From assembly GCA_022842205.1 (NCBI GenBank), contig JALHQA010000001.1, positions 124,001 to 188,000 on the forward strand: 64,000 nucleotides of DNA, written 5' to 3'. The stretch comes from Hyphomicrobiales bacterium. Its GTDB lineage: Bacteria > Pseudomonadota > Alphaproteobacteria > Rhizobiales > Methylopilaceae. Each line of letters starts with the position of its first letter. The stretch's first letter is position 1. The notes beneath the pieces are model-generated. The model did not search any database and had not been told where the DNA came from. It was given only the letters and a program-made list of their open reading frames with translations. Shown piece by piece: positions 37,344 through 48,848 of this stretch. A program made the position numbers and the translations under genes.

Positions 37344-38180
37344 TTATATGTCCTTCGGCTCGCCGTGGCGAACGGTCAGCCCCTTCCGCACGAGGCATTC
37401 CCACGCCTCTTCGGCGGTCTCGGCAAAATCGAACAGTTCGAGATCGTGCGGCGCGATCATGCCCTCGTCGCGCAGGGCCTCGAAATTGATGACCTTCGTC
37501 CAGTAGCCGCGACCGAACAGGATGATGGGAATGGTCGGCATCTTGCCGGTCTGCCGCAATGTCAGGATTTCGAACAGCTCGTCCATCGTGCCGAAGCCGC
37601 CCGGAAAGACGACCAGGGCCGCCGCGCGCATCGCCAGATGCATTTTCCGCATCGCGAAATAATGAAACAGGAATGTCAGGTCCGGCGTGGAATAGGCATT
37701 CGGCTCCTGCTCGAACGGCAGGCGGATGTTGAAACCGATGGATGGCGCGCCGGCGGCGGCCGCGCCGCGGTTCGCCGCTTCCATAATGCCCGGCCCACCG
37801 CCGGTGGCGATGACATTGTCGAGCACGCCGTCGCGCGGATGCAGCGCGCCGCCGCGTTCGGAAGCGATGCGGCCGAATTCGAACGCCTCTTCGTACAGAC
37901 GGGCCGAGCTTTCGCCGGCGCGCGGATGCTGCCCGGGCATCATCGGCGCCGTGGCATGTTCCGGATCGGCCGAGCCGCCGGGCAGGATACGCGCCGAACC
38001 GAAGCATACGATCGTCGAGCGGATGCCCCAGGCACGCAGCAATTCCTCGGCCTTGGCATATTCGAGCAGAAAGCGGACGCCGCGCGTCGATTCGCCGAGA
38101 AGGAAATCGGAATCCAGCGCGGGCAGCTTGTAGGCGCTGGACGCGATCTGCGCGGAATTGTCGGGCGTTTCGTCGTCCAT
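37344..38180 (-). CDS. LOG family protein (possible nucleoside-monophosphate phosphoribohydrolase)
   Basis: 278 residues. The family signature is present: ATGGGPGIMEAANRGA (about 126-141) and VVFPGGFGTMDELFEILTL (about 191-209), with the phosphoribosyl-binding PGGxGT. LOG enzymes split the N-glycosidic bond of nucleoside 5'-monophosphates, including cytokinin nucleotides. The long N-terminal extension (about 55 residues) marks the larger bacterial LOG/PpnN-like group, so a general AMP or IMP hydrolase is as likely as a cytokinin role. Its ATG is 2 bases after the ABC transporter stop. Confidence 0.88.
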   Translation of the reverse strand: MDDETPDNSAQIASSAYKLPALDSDFLLGESTRGVRFLLEYAKAEELLRAWGIRSTIVCFGSARILPGGSADPEHATAPMMPGQHPRAGESSARLYEEAFEFGRIASERGGALHPRDGVLDNVIATGGGPGIMEAANRGAAAAGAPSIGFNIRLPFEQEPNAYSTPDLTFLFHYFAMRKMHLAMRAAALVVFPGGFGTMDELFEILTLRQTGKMPTIPIILFGRGYWTKVINFEALRDEGMIAPHDLELFDFAETAEEAWECLVRKGLTVRHGEPKDI

Positions 38181-38182
38181 GA

Positions 38183-40003
<1,821 letters not shown>

Positions 40004-40021
40004 GGCTGAAGACCTTGAAAA

Positions 40022-40097
40022 TGGTGCCCAGGGCCGGAATCGAACCAGCGACACGCGGATTTTCAATCCGCTGCTCTACCAACTGAGCTACCTGGGC
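40022..40097 (-). tRNA. tRNA-Phe (GAA anticodon)
   Basis: A complete cloverleaf on the minus strand: acceptor GCCCAGG/CCTGGGC, D arm AGCTCAGTTGGTAGAGC, anticodon loop TTGAAAA, T arm CTGG-TTCGATT-CCGG, A73 and encoded CCA (40024-40022). It lies between yacG and the ABC exporter gene. Confidence 0.97.
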
Positions 40098-40167
40098 ATT
40101 CCGGCAGTGCGAGGGCGCGCCGGGCCGGGGGTTTATAGAAACCGGGGCCCGGCCTGTCCAGCACTCG

Positions 40168-40353
40168 CTAGCTGTTCTCTTCAGGCTCTTTGGGGATGTC
40201 GCCTTCCGGCTTCTCGTCGGTCTCGATCCGGTATCTGCCGCCGAGCCAGCGGCCGAGATCGATCTGGGCGCAACGTGCTGAGCAGAAAGGGTGAAATTCC
40301 TTCTGTTCCGGCTTGCCGCAAATCGGGCAGCGGCGGGTTTCGCCCGCGGCCAT
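40168..40353 (-). CDS. yacG: DNA gyrase inhibitor YacG
   Basis: 61 residues. The zinc-binding cysteines are RCPICGKP and HPFCSARCAQIDLGRWL, followed by the acidic tail YRIETDEKPEGDIPKEPEEN. This is the whole YacG pattern. YacG binds GyrB and inhibits its DNA binding. It starts 1 base after the maf stop in the cluster infA-maf-yacG, a frequent order in alphaproteobacteria. Confidence 0.93.
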   Translation of the reverse strand: MAAGETRRCPICGKPEQKEFHPFCSARCAQIDLGRWLGGRYRIETDEKPEGDIPKEPEENS

Positions 40354-40354
40354 G

Positions 40355-40987
40355 TCACACCCCGTCGAGCGGATTCAGCCAGCCGAGATGCACCGGCACG
40401 CCCTCGCCCGAAAGCAGGGATACGGTTTCGTAGAGCGGCAGGCCGACCACGGCGGAATAGGACCCGACGATGCGGACCACGAAGCTGCCGGCAATGCCCT
40501 GGATGGCATAACCGCCCGCCTTGCCCCGCCATTCATGGGAGGCGAGGTACGAATCAAGCTCGGGGCGGGAAAGGTGCTTGAAACGCACCCTTGTCTCGAC
40601 GATGCGGCTGCGCTGCTTGCCGGTCGGCGTGACGATGCAGACCGCCGTGTAGACCCGGTGGGCGCGGCCCGACAGCAATTCGAGGCATTCGGTCGCGTCT
40701 TCGATATTCTCGGTCTTGGGCAGGATACGGCGGCCGACGGCGACAACGGTGTCGGCCGCGAGGAAGAAGGCGTCCTTGAGTGCTTCCTCCTGCAGGCCGA
40801 TACGGCGCGCTGTCTGCGCCTTGTCCACCGCCAGACGCTCGGCAAGCGCCCGCGGGCGCTCGAACCGGGCCGGATCTTCATCGATGGTCGTCGGGAGAAG
40901 GGCATCGGGCCGGAGCCCTACCTGCTCCAGCAAAGCAAGGCGGCGAGGCGAGGCGGAGGCCAGGACAAGCTTGGGACGTTCAGTCAT
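40355..40987 (-). CDS. maf: Maf family nucleotide pyrophosphatase
   Basis: 210 residues. Starts [20 protein letters not shown], the family phosphate-binding motif, with later [20 protein letters not shown] and [20 protein letters not shown]. Maf proteins hydrolyse nucleoside triphosphates such as dTTP, UTP or modified pyrimidines, a house-cleaning role and possibly a septum-related one. Located between infA and yacG. Confidence 0.93.
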   Translation of the reverse strand: MTERPKLVLASASPRRLALLEQVGLRPDALLPTTIDEDPARFERPRALAERLAVDKAQTARRIGLQEEALKDAFFLAADTVVAVGRRILPKTENIEDATECLELLSGRAHRVYTAVCIVTPTGKQRSRIVETRVRFKHLSRPELDSYLASHEWRGKAGGYAIQGIAGSFVVRIVGSYSAVVGLPLYETVSLLSGEGVPVHLGWLNPLDGV

Positions 40988-41029
40988 GGGTCGCGGCTGG
41001 CGCCTTCTGCCGGACGGCCCGGCGCAGTC

Positions 41030-41248
41030 TTATTTGAAGCGATAGGTAATACGGCCCTTGGTCAGGTCATAGGGCGTCATTTCGACCAGAACCTTGTCGC
41101 CCGCCAGGACGCGGATGCGGTTCTTGCGCATGCGGCCCGCCGTGTGGGCGACGATCTCGTGCTCGTTCTCCAGCTTCACGCGGAACATCGCGTTCGGCAG
41201 GAGTTCGGTGACTGTGCCCGGAAATTCGAGCAGTTCTTCTTTCGACAT
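41030..41248 (-). CDS. infA: Translation initiation factor IF-1
   Basis: 72 residues, a single S1/OB domain: [41 protein letters not shown] and [17 protein letters not shown] cover nearly the entire conserved protein. IF-1 blocks the A site and stabilises the 30S initiation complex. It has its own upstream gap of 90 bases. Confidence 0.97.
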   Translation of the reverse strand: MSKEELLEFPGTVTELLPNAMFRVKLENEHEIVAHTAGRMRKNRIRVLAGDKVLVEMTPYDLTKGRITYRFK

Positions 41249-41338
41249 TTAGACTCGCGGTTTGTGAAGGCGCGGAAATTAGCGAATGAGGGGGGAGAGT
41301 ACAACTCGCCCGGCCCGTCCAGAGGCAGAGAGCGCGCC

Positions 41339-41827
41339 TTATCTCTCCCAACCTAGGGCGACAATCAGGGTAAACAGCCGCCTGGCGGTCGGAAAATCGA
41401 GGCCGATCTTCCCTTTCAGACGGTCGGTCAGGAGCCTTGCGGCATCATTGTGCATGCCCCGGCGGCCCATATCGATGGCCTCGATCTGCGACGGAGACGC
41501 CGAGCGGATAGCCGCGTGGTGGCGCTTGCAGAGCGAAACATAGTCCAGCACCAGCGCCCGGAACGGCGTCAGCGACAGAATATGCGCCATCACAGGCCTG
41601 TCGCCCTCATCCCGGATATCGAAGGCCAGAAGCCGGCCCTCGAACACCGTGAGATTGAGCTTGTACGGACCGGACTGGCCGGGCAGCTCGAAACTGTTGT
41701 CGGCCAGAAGATCGTAGATCGCGATGTCGCGCTCGTGCGCCGCTTCCATTGTGGACGGGCCAAGCGAGCCCTCGTCGACGGTGACTGCGATCAGCCGCTG
41801 TGAGGGCGATGAACCACCCTCACCCAT
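41339..41827 (-). CDS. UPF0262 family protein
   Basis: 162 residues from ATG 41827, which overlaps the hisD stop (TGATG). Key stretches RLIAVTVDEGSLGPSTMEAAHERDIAIYDLL and FRALVLDYVSLCKRHHAAIRSASPSQIEAIDMGRRGMH fit UPF0262, a family known almost only from alphaproteobacteria and usually next to hisD. Function unknown. In several relatives a low-molecular-weight phosphatase gene follows it before infA; here it is absent. Confidence 0.9.
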   Translation of the reverse strand: MGEGGSSPSQRLIAVTVDEGSLGPSTMEAAHERDIAIYDLLADNSFELPGQSGPYKLNLTVFEGRLLAFDIRDEGDRPVMAHILSLTPFRALVLDYVSLCKRHHAAIRSASPSQIEAIDMGRRGMHNDAARLLTDRLKGKIGLDFPTARRLFTLIVALGWER

Positions 41828-43122
41828 CAGCGTTGCCCGAGCCGGATGGTGATGGAACGCGCGTGCGCCTGCAGGCCCTCGGCGTCCGCAAGGATCGCCG
41901 CAGACGGACCGAGCGAAGCCAGGCTTTCCGCCGAGCATTTCAGGATCGAGGTGCGCTTCATGAAATCCAGCACGCCGAGACCCGACGAGAAGCGCGCGGA
42001 CCGCGCCGTCGGCAGGACGTGGTTCGAGCCGCCGACATAGTCGCCGACCGCTTCCGGCGTATGCGCGCCAATGAAGATGGCGCCGGCGTTCGTGACTCGG
42101 GCGGCCAGTTCGTCGGCGTTGTGCGTCTCTATTTCGAGATGTTCCGGCGCAAGGCGATCGGCCAGCGGTATGGACGCGTCGAGATCGGGCACAAGGATGA
42201 CCGCACCGTGATCGCGCCAGCTCGCACTCGCGATATTCTGCCGCGGCAGTGTGGACAGCTGCACGATGACGGCGGCCTCGGTGCGCGCGGCGAGATCGGC
42301 GGAATCGGTGATGAGAATGGACTGCGCCGCCGCATCGTGCTCGGCCTGCGCCAGAAGATCCGCGGCGAGCCATTCGGGATTGGCATTGCCGTCAGCAATG
42401 ACGACGACCTCGGAGGGACCGGCGATCATGTCGATGCCGACCGCGCCGAACACCTGCCGCTTGGCGGCCGCGACATAGGCATTGCCCGGACCGACGATCT
42501 TCGCGACCGGACGGATGGTTTCGGTGCCGTAGGCGAGCGCGGCCACCGCCTGCGCGCCGCCGACGCGATAGATCTCGTCGATACCCGCAAGCTTGGCAGC
42601 GGCCAGAACCAGCGGATTGAGCTGGCCGTCCGGCGTCGGCACGACCATGACAAGGCGCGGCACGCCCGCGACCTTTGCCGGCACCGCGTTCATCAGCACC
42701 GAGGACGGATAGGCCGCCGTGCCGCCGGGCACATACAGGCCCGCGGCCTCGACCGCCGTCCAGCGATGGCCCAGTTCGACGCCGAGGCCGTCCGTATAGC
42801 GGTCGTCCTCCGGCTTCTGCCGCGCGTGATGGCTCTCTATGCGATCGCGCGCGAAGGTCAGCGCCCTCAGCGTCTGGACATCGCAGGCGTTCCACGCCGC
42901 GTTGATCTCGGCATCGGTGATGCGCAGCCGCGCCGGCGTGACGTCGAAACGATCGAACTTGCGGGTGAAATCGCACAGCGCCAGATCACCGCGCGCCCGT
43001 ACATCGGCGATGATGGCGCGGACGGCTATATCGACGTCTTCCGCGGCCTCGCGCTTCTGGGCCAACAAATCCCGAAAGCGCGCCTCGAAATCGGGCGCGC
43101 CGGCGTCAAGAAGTACGGCCAT
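41827..43122 (-). CDS. hisD: Histidinol dehydrogenase
   Basis: 431 residues. Catalyses the last two oxidations to histidine, with zinc. Motifs: [39 protein letters not shown] and the metal-binding/active-site region [39 protein letters not shown], with the C-terminal [10 protein letters not shown]. It lies in DUF2948-hisD-UPF0262, far from hisZG in this window. Confidence 0.97.
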   Translation of the reverse strand: MAVLLDAGAPDFEARFRDLLAQKREAAEDVDIAVRAIIADVRARGDLALCDFTRKFDRFDVTPARLRITDAEINAAWNACDVQTLRALTFARDRIESHHARQKPEDDRYTDGLGVELGHRWTAVEAAGLYVPGGTAAYPSSVLMNAVPAKVAGVPRLVMVVPTPDGQLNPLVLAAAKLAGIDEIYRVGGAQAVAALAYGTETIRPVAKIVGPGNAYVAAAKRQVFGAVGIDMIAGPSEVVVIADGNANPEWLAADLLAQAEHDAAAQSILITDSADLAARTEAAVIVQLSTLPRQNIASASWRDHGAVILVPDLDASIPLADRLAPEHLEIETHNADELAARVTNAGAIFIGAHTPEAVGDYVGGSNHVLPTARSARFSSGLGVLDFMKRTSILKCSAESLASLGPSAAILADAEGLQAHARSITIRLGQR

Positions 43123-43125
43123 GAT

Positions 43126-43584
43126 TCAGGCGCTCGCCGCTTCGGTTTCGATTTCAGGGTGTTCGGGGCAACAGGTGCAGTCCCAGGTCGGCCCGAGATC
43201 CTTCATTGCCGCTTCAAGGCACTCGACCTCGAGCCGGATCACACCGCCGCCTTCGATGAGGAGGTTGACCGCACCGCCTGGCTCTTCGCCGGCCTCGAAG
43301 GCCATCGCGAGCAGATTGAGCCGCGCCGCCCTGTCCTCGATCGGAACGCCCCGCGACGAGACCTTGGTCACGCCCTCGAAATGTACGGCGGCTCTACGGC
43401 GGCAGTTCTTGTTTTCCAGCGTGCGCCGCTCCCAGTCGAACCGGTCGGCGGCAAAGGCGAAACGCCGTTCACGCGGCAGGTAGACGAGATCGGCGACTTT
43501 CAGCTCGGCGTCCTGCAGATGCACGGACAGGACCGAAAGGTCCTCGGCATCGCGGGCGAGCAGTCTCAAAGGGGCGTCGGACAT
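43126..43584 (-). CDS. DUF2948 family protein
   Basis: 152 residues from ATG 43584 (MSDAPLRLLARDAEDL); upstream in-frame sequence is low quality and not used. Contains VLSVHLQDAELKVADLVYLP, RFAFAADRFDWE and LLIEGGGVIRLEVECLEAAMKDLG, then a Cys-rich end (CTCCPEHPEI). DUF2948 is a hallmark neighbour of hisD and murA in Hyphomicrobiales; function unknown. Its stop lies 3 bases before the hisD start. Confidence 0.88.
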   Translation of the reverse strand: MSDAPLRLLARDAEDLSVLSVHLQDAELKVADLVYLPRERRFAFAADRFDWERRTLENKNCRRRAAVHFEGVTKVSSRGVPIEDRAARLNLLAMAFEAGEEPGGAVNLLIEGGGVIRLEVECLEAAMKDLGPTWDCTCCPEHPEIETEAASA

Positions 43585-43648
43585 GGTTTTTGCCGGGGTT
43601 TCTGTTGAGTCAGACTTAGGAAAGCCGGCCTCGAAACGCAATGGCGGC

Positions 43649-44938
43649 TCAGCCCGAGATGCGCTCGATCCGGGCGCCGCAACGCGAAAGCTTGTGCTCA
43701 AGCCGTTCGAAACCCCGGTCCAGGTGGTAAATGCGGTTCACCACCGTCTCGCCCTCGGCGGCAAGCCCGGCGATGACCAGCGAAACCGAGGCCCGGAGGT
43801 CCGTCGCCATGACCGGGGCGCCCTTCAGCCGCTCGACCCCGTCCACATAGGCGGTGTCGCCATCCAGCCGGATGCGGGCACCGAGGCGGGCCAGCTCCTG
43901 CACATGCATGAAGCGGTTTTCAAAGATGGTTTCGCGGATCTTCGACGTGCCCTGCCCGCGCGTCGCCAGCCCCATGAACTGGGCCTGAAGATCGGTCGGG
44001 AAGCCGGGGAACGGCTCTGTCGTGACATCGACGGCGAGGAGGCCGTTGCCGTTGCGCGCGATGCGGATGCCGTGCGGCACATCCTCGACCCTGGCGCCGG
44101 CAGCGCGCAGCGTGTCCAGCGCGCTGTCGAGAAGATCAGCACGCGTGTTCTGCAGCACGACATCGCCGCCGGTCATCGCGACGGCGATCGCGTAGGTACC
44201 GGTCTCGATGCGATCCGGAATGACGGAATGGGTCGCGCCGTGCAGCCTGGAAACGCCGGTGACCTTGATCGTCGACGTGCCCGCGCCTTCGATCTTCGCG
44301 CCCATGGCGATCAGAAGATCGGCGAGATCCTTGACCTCCGGCTCGCGCGCGGCGTTCTCGATCAGCGTCTCGCCGTCGGCAAGGCTGGCGGCCATCAGCG
44401 CGGTGTGCGTCGCACCGACCGAAACCTTCGGGAACTTGATATGCGCCCCCTTCAGGCCGTGGCGCGCCGCGGCGATGACATAGCCGCCCTCGATCTCGAT
44501 CTGCGCGCCCAGCGCTTCCAGCACGTTGAGCAGAAAATCGACCGGCCGCGTGCCGATGGCGCAGCCGCCAGGCAGCGACACCTTGGCATGTCCCATGCGC
44601 GCGACCAGCGGACCGACGACCCAGAAGCTCGCCCGCATCGTCGAGACGAGGTCATAAGGCGCGGTGGTATCGACGATGGTCTTTGCGTTGATCTCCAGCG
44701 TCTCGCCGTCGTCCTCGGTCTGGCCGTGACGGCGGCCCCGGATGCCGATATCGACGCCGTGGTTCGACAGGATGCGCTTGAGCTGGGCGACGTCCGCCAG
44801 GCGCGGCACGTTCTCCAGAACCACCGTCTCCTCGGTGAGGAGAGCGGCGATCATCAGCGGCAGCGCGGCGTTTTTCGCGCCGGAAATCGGGATCGTGCCT
44901 TCGAGAGGCGCGCCGCCGAGAATGCGAATACGGTCCAT
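43649..44938 (-). CDS. murA: UDP-N-acetylglucosamine 1-carboxyvinyltransferase
   Basis: 429 residues. First committed step of peptidoglycan synthesis: transfer of enolpyruvate from PEP. N-terminal [20 protein letters not shown], the active loop [15 protein letters not shown] with Cys126 (the fosfomycin target, Cys115 in E. coli), and [18 protein letters not shown] are clear. Head of the murA-DUF2948-hisD-UPF0262 group. Confidence 0.97.
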   Translation of the reverse strand: MDRIRILGGAPLEGTIPISGAKNAALPLMIAALLTEETVVLENVPRLADVAQLKRILSNHGVDIGIRGRRHGQTEDDGETLEINAKTIVDTTAPYDLVSTMRASFWVVGPLVARMGHAKVSLPGGCAIGTRPVDFLLNVLEALGAQIEIEGGYVIAAARHGLKGAHIKFPKVSVGATHTALMAASLADGETLIENAAREPEVKDLADLLIAMGAKIEGAGTSTIKVTGVSRLHGATHSVIPDRIETGTYAIAVAMTGGDVVLQNTRADLLDSALDTLRAAGARVEDVPHGIRIARNGNGLLAVDVTTEPFPGFPTDLQAQFMGLATRGQGTSKIRETIFENRFMHVQELARLGARIRLDGDTAYVDGVERLKGAPVMATDLRASVSLVIAGLAAEGETVVNRIYHLDRGFERLEHKLSRCGARIERISG

Positions 44939-45034
44939 GCGGGAGAGATGCTCCGGGTGGGCGGCTTAAATGGGGCTGATTTGGGTCTAATCCACAGGGA
45001 AGGCCGAGACAAGGCGGAGACCGCCCCGGGGCCT

Positions 45035-45193
45035 TCAACCCTCGCGGGGCTTGCCGGGTTCCGGCAGGACCTGATCCCGGCGGCCCTTGGCCTGCGCCTT
45101 GCGGCGCCTGAGATTGTCCCGCAGCGCCTGGGCCAGCCGCTTCTTGCGCTCGGCCTCGGCCGCGAGGGTTTCCGGGGTCTTGTGGGTCGCCAT
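45035..45193 (-). CDS. Short basic protein upstream of murA
   Basis: 52 residues from ATG 45193 to TGA 45035, too short for many gene finders. The sequence is helical and strongly basic (AAEAERKKRLAQALRDNLRR, then RKAQAKGRRDQVLPEPGKPR). I recall similar short proteins next to murA in other Hyphomicrobiales, which supports it being real. There is no clear ribosome-binding site. Function unknown. Confidence 0.65.
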   Translation of the reverse strand: MATHKTPETLAAEAERKKRLAQALRDNLRRRKAQAKGRRDQVLPEPGKPREG

Positions 45194-45299
45194 GGCGGAA
45201 GAGATACGCAGCGGTGCGCGGAGCGCAAGCGCGGTTGCGCCTCCTGCCCCGCTATGGCAGTACTCGCGCCGCGCCGGGGCTGCTTCGCCCCGCCGTTTC

Positions 45300-45374
45300 G
45301 CTGCGGTAGCTCAGTGGTAGAGCACTCCATTGGTAATGGAGAGGTCGAGAGTTCAATCCTCTCTCGCAGCACCA
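45300..45374 (+). tRNA. tRNA-Thr (GGT anticodon)
   Basis: Complete cloverleaf: acceptor GCTGCGG/TCGCAGC, D arm AGCTCAGTGGTAGAGC, anticodon loop TTGGTAA, T arm GAGAG-TTCAATC-CTCTC, A73 and an encoded CCA (45372-45374). Confidence 0.96.
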
Positions 45375-45420
45375 GCCTCGCCGCTTCATCATCTCTTGCC
45401 GCGACTTCGACAGAACATAT

Positions 45421-45478
45421 GTCTTGTTGGCCAACAACAGGAGCATGATGTCCTGTCGGGCAACAACAGGAGCGTGCC
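45421..45478 (+). repeat. 29-bp imperfect tandem repeat carrying two ribosome-binding sites
   Basis: Units 45421-45449 and 45450-45478 match at 23 of 29 positions. Each contains CAACAACAGGAGC, so the leader of the EF-hand gene has two Shine-Dalgarno sites (AGGAG). The second is correctly spaced from ATG 45479. The first precedes the ATG ATG at 45444-45449 in another frame. Thus the leader looks like a duplicated 5' end and might host a short decoy reading frame. Confidence 0.7.
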
Positions 45479-45913
45479 ATGCGTTCTTCAGCGAGATTAA
45501 TCGGTCTGGCCATCGCGATCGGTGTCTGCGGGCCGGCCTTTGCCCAAGGGCAAGGTTATGGACCCGGCGGCCAGCAAGGCTGCCCGATGATGGGCCAAGG
45601 GATGGGCCAGGGGATGAGACATGGGATGGGTCCCGGCATGGGCCCCGGAATGGACATGACGGGCCCGGGCATGATGGGACACATGGGATCCGGAATGATG
45701 GGAATGGGCGGGGGCATGGGGCCCCGTGGCGGCAACCCGAAAATCCGTACAATGATGATGATTGCGGCGGCGGACGCCGATGGCGATCAGGCGGTATCGT
45801 TCGATGAACTGATCACGGTTCACAAGCGCATGTTCGACATGGTTGACCAGGACAAGAACGGAAAGGTCGACCGGGAAGAGCTGGAATCGATGCTGTCCGG
45901 TACGGACAACTGA
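45479..45913 (+). CDS. Exported Met/Gly-rich protein with two EF-hands
   Basis: 144 residues. Signal peptide MRSSARLIGLAIAIGVCGPA-FAQ. Residues about 35-80 contain 15 methionines in GMG/GPGM-type repeats (GQGMRHGMGPGMGPGMDMTG) plus two histidines and Cys35. Two canonical EF-hand loops follow: residues 99-110 (DADGDQAVSFDE) and 123-134 (DQDKNGKVDREE). Met-rich segments often bind Cu(I), and EF-hands bind calcium, so a dual metal-binding periplasmic protein is plausible. It has no neighbours of copper resistance. Function inferred only. Confidence 0.85.
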   Translation: MRSSARLIGLAIAIGVCGPAFAQGQGYGPGGQQGCPMMGQGMGQGMRHGMGPGMGPGMDMTGPGMMGHMGSGMMGMGGGMGPRGGNPKIRTMMMIAAADADGDQAVSFDELITVHKRMFDMVDQDKNGKVDREELESMLSGTDN

Positions 45914-45930
45914 CGCAAAGGCTGCTGCAC

Positions 45931-45951
45931 GGGGCGGCCGCGAGCCGCCCC
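45931..45951. terminator. Hairpin between the EF-hand gene and ugd
   Basis: GGGGCGGC (45931-45938), loop CGCGA, GCCGCCCC (45944-45951). It has no U-tract, lies in the 45-base gap between two convergent genes and may limit read-through in both directions. Confidence 0.5.
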
Positions 45952-45958
45952 TGAAGCG

Positions 45959-47263
45959 TCACGACACCCCAACCCCCGCATATTCAAAGCCGAGACGCCG
46001 GACCTCTTCGGGCCGGTAGATATTGCGCAGGTCGACCAGCACGCGCGATTTCAGCGTCTCGCCAAGGCGCTTGAGATCGAGCGCGCGGAACGCATCCCAT
46101 TCCGTGACGATGACAAGCGCGTCCGCCCCTGCCGCACACTCGTAGGGATCGTTCGCGAATTCCACGCTGGAGACGAGCTTCCTGGCCTGCTCCATGCCGA
46201 TGGGGTCGAAGGCACGTACCTTCGCGCCATGCTCCTGGAGCGCGGCGATGATGGCGAGCGAGGGCGCCTCGCGCATGTCGTCGGTGTTCGGCTTGAAGGT
46301 CAGGCCGAGCAGCGCGATCGTCTTGCCGTCGAGCGAGCCGCCACAGGCGCGCAGAACCTTGCCGGCCATCGCCGTCTTGCGTTCTTCGTTGACGTTGACG
46401 ACGGCCTCAACGATGCGCGTGCGCGCCTCGTATTGACGCGCGGTCTCGACCAGCGCGCGCGTGTCCTTCGGAAAGCACGAGCCGCCATACCCCGGACCGG
46501 CATGCAGGAATTTCGCGCCGATGCGGTTGTCGAGGCCGATTCCCTTGGCGACATCCTGCACATCGGCCCCGACCGCTTCGCACAGATCCGCCATCTCGTT
46601 GATGAAGGTGATCTTGGTCGCAAGAAACGCGTTCGCCGCATATTTCGTCAGTTCCGCCGTACGCCGGCCGGTGAAGAAGATCGGCGCGGCATTGAGAAAC
46701 AGCGGGCGATAGACTTCCGCCAACACCTCGCGCGCATGCTCGTCCTCGACGCCGATGACGATGCGGTCGGGGCGCTTGAAATCGGTGATGGCCGCGCCTT
46801 CGCGCAGGAATTCCGGGTTCGACGCCACGGCGAATTCGGCGTCCGGGCGCGCCGCGCGGATGATGCGCTCGACCTCGTCGCCGGTGCCGACCGGCACGGT
46901 CGATTTCGTAACGACAACGGTGAAGCCGTCGAGCGCTTTGGCGATCTCCTCGGCCGCCGCGTACACATAAGAAAGATCGGCCTGGCCGTCGCCGCGCCGC
47001 GAGGGCGTGCCGACCGCGATGAACACCGCATCGGCCTCCTTCACCGCAGCCGCGAGGTCGCGGGTGTAGGACAGGCGGCCTTCGCGGTTGTTGCGCGCGA
47101 GAAGATCGTCCAGCCCCGGCTCGTAGATCGGAGATTTGCCTTTTTCGAGAGCCGCGATGCGGCTTTCATCCTTGTCGACGCAGACCACCGTGTGGCCGAA
47201 ATCGGCGAAACAGGCGCCGGAGACAAGGCCGACATAGCCCGATCCGATCATCGCTAGACGCAT
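45959..47263 (-). CDS. ugd: UDP-glucose 6-dehydrogenase
   Basis: 434 residues. Oxidises UDP-glucose to UDP-glucuronate for capsule, exopolysaccharide or LPS. Features: MRLAMIGSGYVGLVSGACFA (NAD-binding), FIAVGTPS, KSTVPVGTGDEV, the catalytic Cys263 in GPGYGGSCFPKDT and LLGLTFKPNTDDMREAPS. It is next to manC on the same strand (52 bases between), so the pair supplies sugar nucleotides for surface polysaccharide. Confidence 0.95.
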   Translation of the reverse strand: MRLAMIGSGYVGLVSGACFADFGHTVVCVDKDESRIAALEKGKSPIYEPGLDDLLARNNREGRLSYTRDLAAAVKEADAVFIAVGTPSRRGDGQADLSYVYAAAEEIAKALDGFTVVVTKSTVPVGTGDEVERIIRAARPDAEFAVASNPEFLREGAAITDFKRPDRIVIGVEDEHAREVLAEVYRPLFLNAAPIFFTGRRTAELTKYAANAFLATKITFINEMADLCEAVGADVQDVAKGIGLDNRIGAKFLHAGPGYGGSCFPKDTRALVETARQYEARTRIVEAVVNVNEERKTAMAGKVLRACGGSLDGKTIALLGLTFKPNTDDMREAPSLAIIAALQEHGAKVRAFDPIGMEQARKLVSSVEFANDPYECAAGADALVIVTEWDAFRALDLKRLGETLKSRVLVDLRNIYRPEEVRRLGFEYAGVGVS

Positions 47264-47315
47264 TTAAATCTCCGAAGAATTCCGGGCGCGCTGTGACACG
47301 GCGGCGAGGGCCGGG

Positions 47316-48731
47316 TCAACGGCCATAGACGTCGTCGAAACGCTCGATGTCGTCCTCGCCGAGATAGGAGCCGGTCTGGACCTCGATGAGTTCGAGGTCG
47401 ATCTTTCCCGGATTGCGCAGGCGATGCTTCTCGCCCTGCGGAATGTAGGTCGATTCATTTTCCTGCAGCATGCGCGTCTCGCCGCCGATGGTGACTTCGG
47501 CGACTCCCTTGACGACCACCCAGTGCTCTGCCCGGTGCGTGTGACGCTGCAACGACAATTGCCCGCCCGGCTTTACGACGATGCGTTTGACCTGAAAGCG
47601 CGGACCGGAATCCAGCGATTGATAATGGCCCCAGGGCCGGTAGCCGCGAGTGTGGCTGTCGGCCTGGAGGTGTCCCTTCTCGCGCAGCCGCCCGACCATG
47701 CTCTTGATGCCTTCGGCGTCGTCGCGCCGCGCCACGAGCACCGCGTCGTCGTCGGCCACGACCACGATGTCGGTCAGCCCCGTGACGGCAACAAGCAGTT
47801 TGTCGGACAGGACCAGGCTGTTGTCGCTGCCCGCGACCTCGACCGGCCCCTTCGTCACATTCCCCCGCTCGTCCTTGCCGCTGACATCCCAGATCGCCGC
47901 CCAGGTCCCGAGATCGGACCAGCCGTGATCGACCGGCATGACGGCGGCGCGGCGCGTCCGCTCCATCACGGCGTAATCGACGCTCTTGGAAATGGCGCGG
48001 AGGAACGGCTCCTCGGCCAGCCTGTGGAAGCCGAGATCGGGCACGATACCGGCGACCGATTCGGCGACGGCCTCCGCGCTGGCCGGTTCGAACGCGGCAT
48101 AGTCCTCAAGCAGCGTATCGGCGGCGAACAGGAAGTTTCCGGCGTTCCACAAATATCCTTCGCTGACATAGCGCTGCGCCGTCCCGCCATCGGGCTTTTC
48201 GACAAAGGCCTCGACCTCGCGCATCCCGGCCTCGCCGATGGCGGCGCCGGGGCGGATATAGCCATAGGCCGTGGCAGGCCCGCTGGGCGTGACGCCGAAC
48301 ACGACGATCCGGCCCTCTTTGGCGGCGGGCAGTGCACGAAGGCAGGCATCCCTGAACGCTTCGGGCTTCCGGACAAGATGGTCGGCGGCGAGAATCAGGA
48401 GAACGGGATTGGGCTTCCGGCCCAGGGCGAACCTGGCGGCGGCGGCGATGGCCGGGCCTGAATCGCGGCGCGCCGGCTCCAAAAGGATGTCGGCCTCGAC
48501 CCCGATTTCGGCGAGTTGATCGGCAACGAAGAACCGGTGCTCGCGATTGGCTATCACGACAGGGCGGCCGAAAAAGGCGGGATCGGTGACGCCGAGAACG
48601 GTCTCCTGAAAGGGGGACCGCGGTCCGGCCAGCGGGATGAACTGCTTGGGACGGCTCTCGCGCGAGGCGGGCCAAAGCCTTGTCCCCGCTCCTCCGCACA
48701 AAATGACCGGAACTATCGTCTCAGAACCCAT
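47316..48731 (-). CDS. manC: Mannose-1-phosphate guanylyltransferase / mannose-6-phosphate isomerase
   Basis: 471 residues from ATG 48731; an ATG at 48761 is a less likely start. N-terminal nucleotidyltransferase: VPVILCGGAGTRLWPASR, then RPKQFIPL and FVEKPDGGTA. C-terminal cupin isomerase: VVKGVAEVTIGGETRMLQEN with STYIPQGEKHRLRNPG. It makes GDP-mannose and mannose 1-phosphate precursors. It is transcribed with ugd and divergent from hemA. Confidence 0.94.
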   Translation of the reverse strand: MGSETIVPVILCGGAGTRLWPASRESRPKQFIPLAGPRSPFQETVLGVTDPAFFGRPVVIANREHRFFVADQLAEIGVEADILLEPARRDSGPAIAAAARFALGRKPNPVLLILAADHLVRKPEAFRDACLRALPAAKEGRIVVFGVTPSGPATAYGYIRPGAAIGEAGMREVEAFVEKPDGGTAQRYVSEGYLWNAGNFLFAADTLLEDYAAFEPASAEAVAESVAGIVPDLGFHRLAEEPFLRAISKSVDYAVMERTRRAAVMPVDHGWSDLGTWAAIWDVSGKDERGNVTKGPVEVAGSDNSLVLSDKLLVAVTGLTDIVVVADDDAVLVARRDDAEGIKSMVGRLREKGHLQADSHTRGYRPWGHYQSLDSGPRFQVKRIVVKPGGQLSLQRHTHRAEHWVVVKGVAEVTIGGETRMLQENESTYIPQGEKHRLRNPGKIDLELIEVQTGSYLGEDDIERFDDVYGR

Positions 48732-48848
48732 GCCCCCAGCCCGTCCCGGCCCCCTCTGCAACTAGCTGTGGAGCAAGGCGGAAAGAAGCACAAGGCTGGA
48801 GGCCTACGGCGGCTCAGGCAGACTGGTCGCGCGGCATCCCGTCGCGAG

